A DNA stretch of 5,960 nt from Ruminococcus flavefaciens (GTDB lineage: Bacteria; Bacillota; Clostridia; Oscillospirales; Ruminococcaceae), in assembly GCA_002350065.1 (NCBI GenBank), contig DEDQ01000017.1, positions 13,307 to 19,266 on the forward strand. The letters run 5' to 3'. How positions within the stretch are numbered: the stretch's first letter is position 1; each line of letters begins with the position of its first letter. The notes beneath the pieces are model-generated. The model saw nothing but the letters and a program-made list of their open reading frames with translations. It ran no database searches and had not been told where the DNA came from. A program made the position numbers and the translations under genes. Below, piece after piece: positions 4,968 through 5,960 of this stretch.

Positions 4968-5912
4968 ATGGCATTTAAAGTTATGGGCGTCACCGCAGGA
5001 CGCAAGGACAGCAACTGCGAGATACTTCTGAAAGAGGCACTCCTCGTCTGTCAGGAACAGGGTGCTGAGATCACAATGATAAATCTGAAGGACTATGAGC
5101 TCCTCGACTGCACAGGCTGCACATCATGTACTATGGGAATGTCCATGGGCAAGCACACAGGCTGCGCTCTCGACAACAAGGACGACAAGAAAAAGATAAT
5201 GGACGTACTCCTCGATCAGGACGCTGTTATCTTCTCGGCTCCTACATATGCTCTCATGCCCTCGTCGCAGTTCCTCACATTCATGCACCGCAACCTCGCA
5301 TACGAGACCGCATTTCTCACCAAGATAGGCGCTATCAAGCACCGCGACCGCGTGGGAGCTCTCATTGCTGTAGGCGGCTCGACACGTTCATGGCAGTCTA
5401 TGGCTCTCGAGTGTATGCAGGCTTCGACATTCTCGAACAGCTTCAAGATAGTCGATATGTACATGGCAACAATGGTCCCTGCTCCGGCGCAGGTGCTCCT
5501 CTACGAGGAAAAGCTCGCACGCGCAAGAGAGATAGGCGCCAACATCATGAAGTCGCTCAACACTCCCGCCGCTGAGCGTGAATGGCTCGGAGAGCCTGAC
5601 GCAGGCTGGTGTCCGAACTGCCACAGCAATTGTCTCTGCCTCGGCGAGCCGCAGTGGAAGGGCTTGCAGTATCCTATCGAGTGCGCAGTATGCGGCGCAG
5701 GCGGCGACCTCGTCAAGACTGACGACGGCAAGTGGAAATTCGTCATCGCGGCAAACGGTCTCGAGCGCGACCGCACCTCCGAGGAGGGACGCGGAGTTCA
5801 CTGCGACGAGATAGCCGACACGCAGGGAGGCTTCTTCATGGACCCCCAGAAGCGTGCGGAGGTTGCTCAGAAGCTCGAAAAATACAAGAAGATACAGTTC
5901 AAAGGCGTATAA
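4968..5912 (+). CDS. Flavodoxin-fold NAD(P)H:FMN reductase / iron-sulfur-flavoprotein-like protein with Cys-rich C-terminal module
   Basis: A 314-residue protein. Residues 1-200 match the flavodoxin-like NADPH-dependent FMN reductase fold: MAFKVMGVTAGRKDSN (the first beta strand and phosphate-binding loop), DQDAVIFSAPTYALMPSS (83-100, the usual flavin-contacting SPxY region) and VGALIAVGG (129-137). Between them C48, C51, C54 and C66 give C-x2-C-x2-C-x11-C, resembling the compact cluster motif of iron-sulfur flavoproteins, although many relatives keep these Cys without a proven cluster. Residues 213-260 carry a second group: C215-x2-C218, C222, C224 and C239-x2-C242, which looks like a zinc-ribbon or rubredoxin-like knuckle pair. 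The partner and electron acceptor are unknown. An upstream in-frame ATG (4938) is possible, but the ATG at 4968 has AAAGGAGA at ideal spacing and fits the fold start. Single gene, with a candidate promoter upstream and a strong terminator downstream. Confidence 0.85.
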   Translation: MAFKVMGVTAGRKDSNCEILLKEALLVCQEQGAEITMINLKDYELLDCTGCTSCTMGMSMGKHTGCALDNKDDKKKIMDVLLDQDAVIFSAPTYALMPSSQFLTFMHRNLAYETAFLTKIGAIKHRDRVGALIAVGGSTRSWQSMALECMQASTFSNSFKIVDMYMATMVPAPAQVLLYEEKLARAREIGANIMKSLNTPAAEREWLGEPDAGWCPNCHSNCLCLGEPQWKGLQYPIECAVCGAGGDLVKTDDGKWKFVIAANGLERDRTSEEGRGVHCDEIADTQGGFFMDPQKRAEVAQKLEKYKKIQFKGV

Positions 5913-5916
5913 AGCA

Positions 5917-5951
5917 AACAGCCTGAAGGAGTTCCCTTCAGGCTGTTTTTT
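5917..5951 (+). terminator. Rho-independent terminator of the flavoprotein gene
   Basis: A perfect 13-bp stem, AACAGCCTGAAGG (5917-5929) with CCTTCAGGCTGTT (5935-5947), has a 5-nt loop and runs into six T (5946-5951). It starts 4 nt after the TAA stop, so no further gene is expected in this transcript. Confidence 0.93.
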
Positions 5952-5960
5952 ATGTTAGTT

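Overview
The window reads as an ordinary chromosomal stretch of a low-to-moderate-GC Firmicute. Evidence for this is the strong AGGAGG-type ribosome sites, the TTGACA/TATAAT promoters, a GTG start and a GTGA gene overlap, and frequent ATA (Ile) and AGA/AGG (Arg) codons in genes of roughly 50% GC, with AT-rich spacers. The protein types would suit a gut or rumen clostridium of the Ruminococcus/Oscillospiraceae kind. That placement is an impression from codon use and gene content, not a database result.

Layout from left to right. (1) 1-2089, minus strand: a two-gene operon. The upstream gene (2089-575) is a free-standing amino-acid adenylation enzyme of the DltA/NRPS A-domain type. The downstream gene (578 to beyond the left edge) is the N-terminal part of a fold-III PLP decarboxylase. 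The two overlap by 4 nt (GTGA), so they are translationally coupled, and the operon is driven by a perfect consensus promoter carrying a dyad over its -35 box. (2) 2222-2577: a divergent intergenic region with promoters for both flanking genes and an unexplained inverted repeat. (3) 2578-3414, plus strand: alpha-acetolactate decarboxylase with a lipoprotein signal peptide, so predicted to act outside the cytoplasm. (4) 3436-3483: a strong terminator hairpin lying between, and partly inside, two convergent genes. (5) 4692-3451, minus strand: an AI-2E/PerM-family membrane protein with its own perfect consensus promoter. (6) 4968-5912, plus strand: a flavodoxin-fold flavoprotein with an iron-sulfur-flavoprotein-like cysteine cluster and an added Cys-rich C-terminal module, closed by a strong terminator.

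Only the first two genes form an operon. The other three are single transcription units with their own promoters and terminators and no evident functional link. The most interesting element is the adenylation enzyme plus decarboxylase pair. An A-domain without a fused carrier, coupled to a decarboxylase of the type that acts on amino-acid or carrier-bound substrates in butirosin (BtrK) and siderophore (PvsE) pathways, suggests a small, possibly carrier-protein-based, amino-acid-modifying pathway whose remaining genes lie off the left edge. The second most interesting is the lipid-anchored acetolactate decarboxylase. No RNA genes, mobile elements, CRISPR arrays or integration sites were found.
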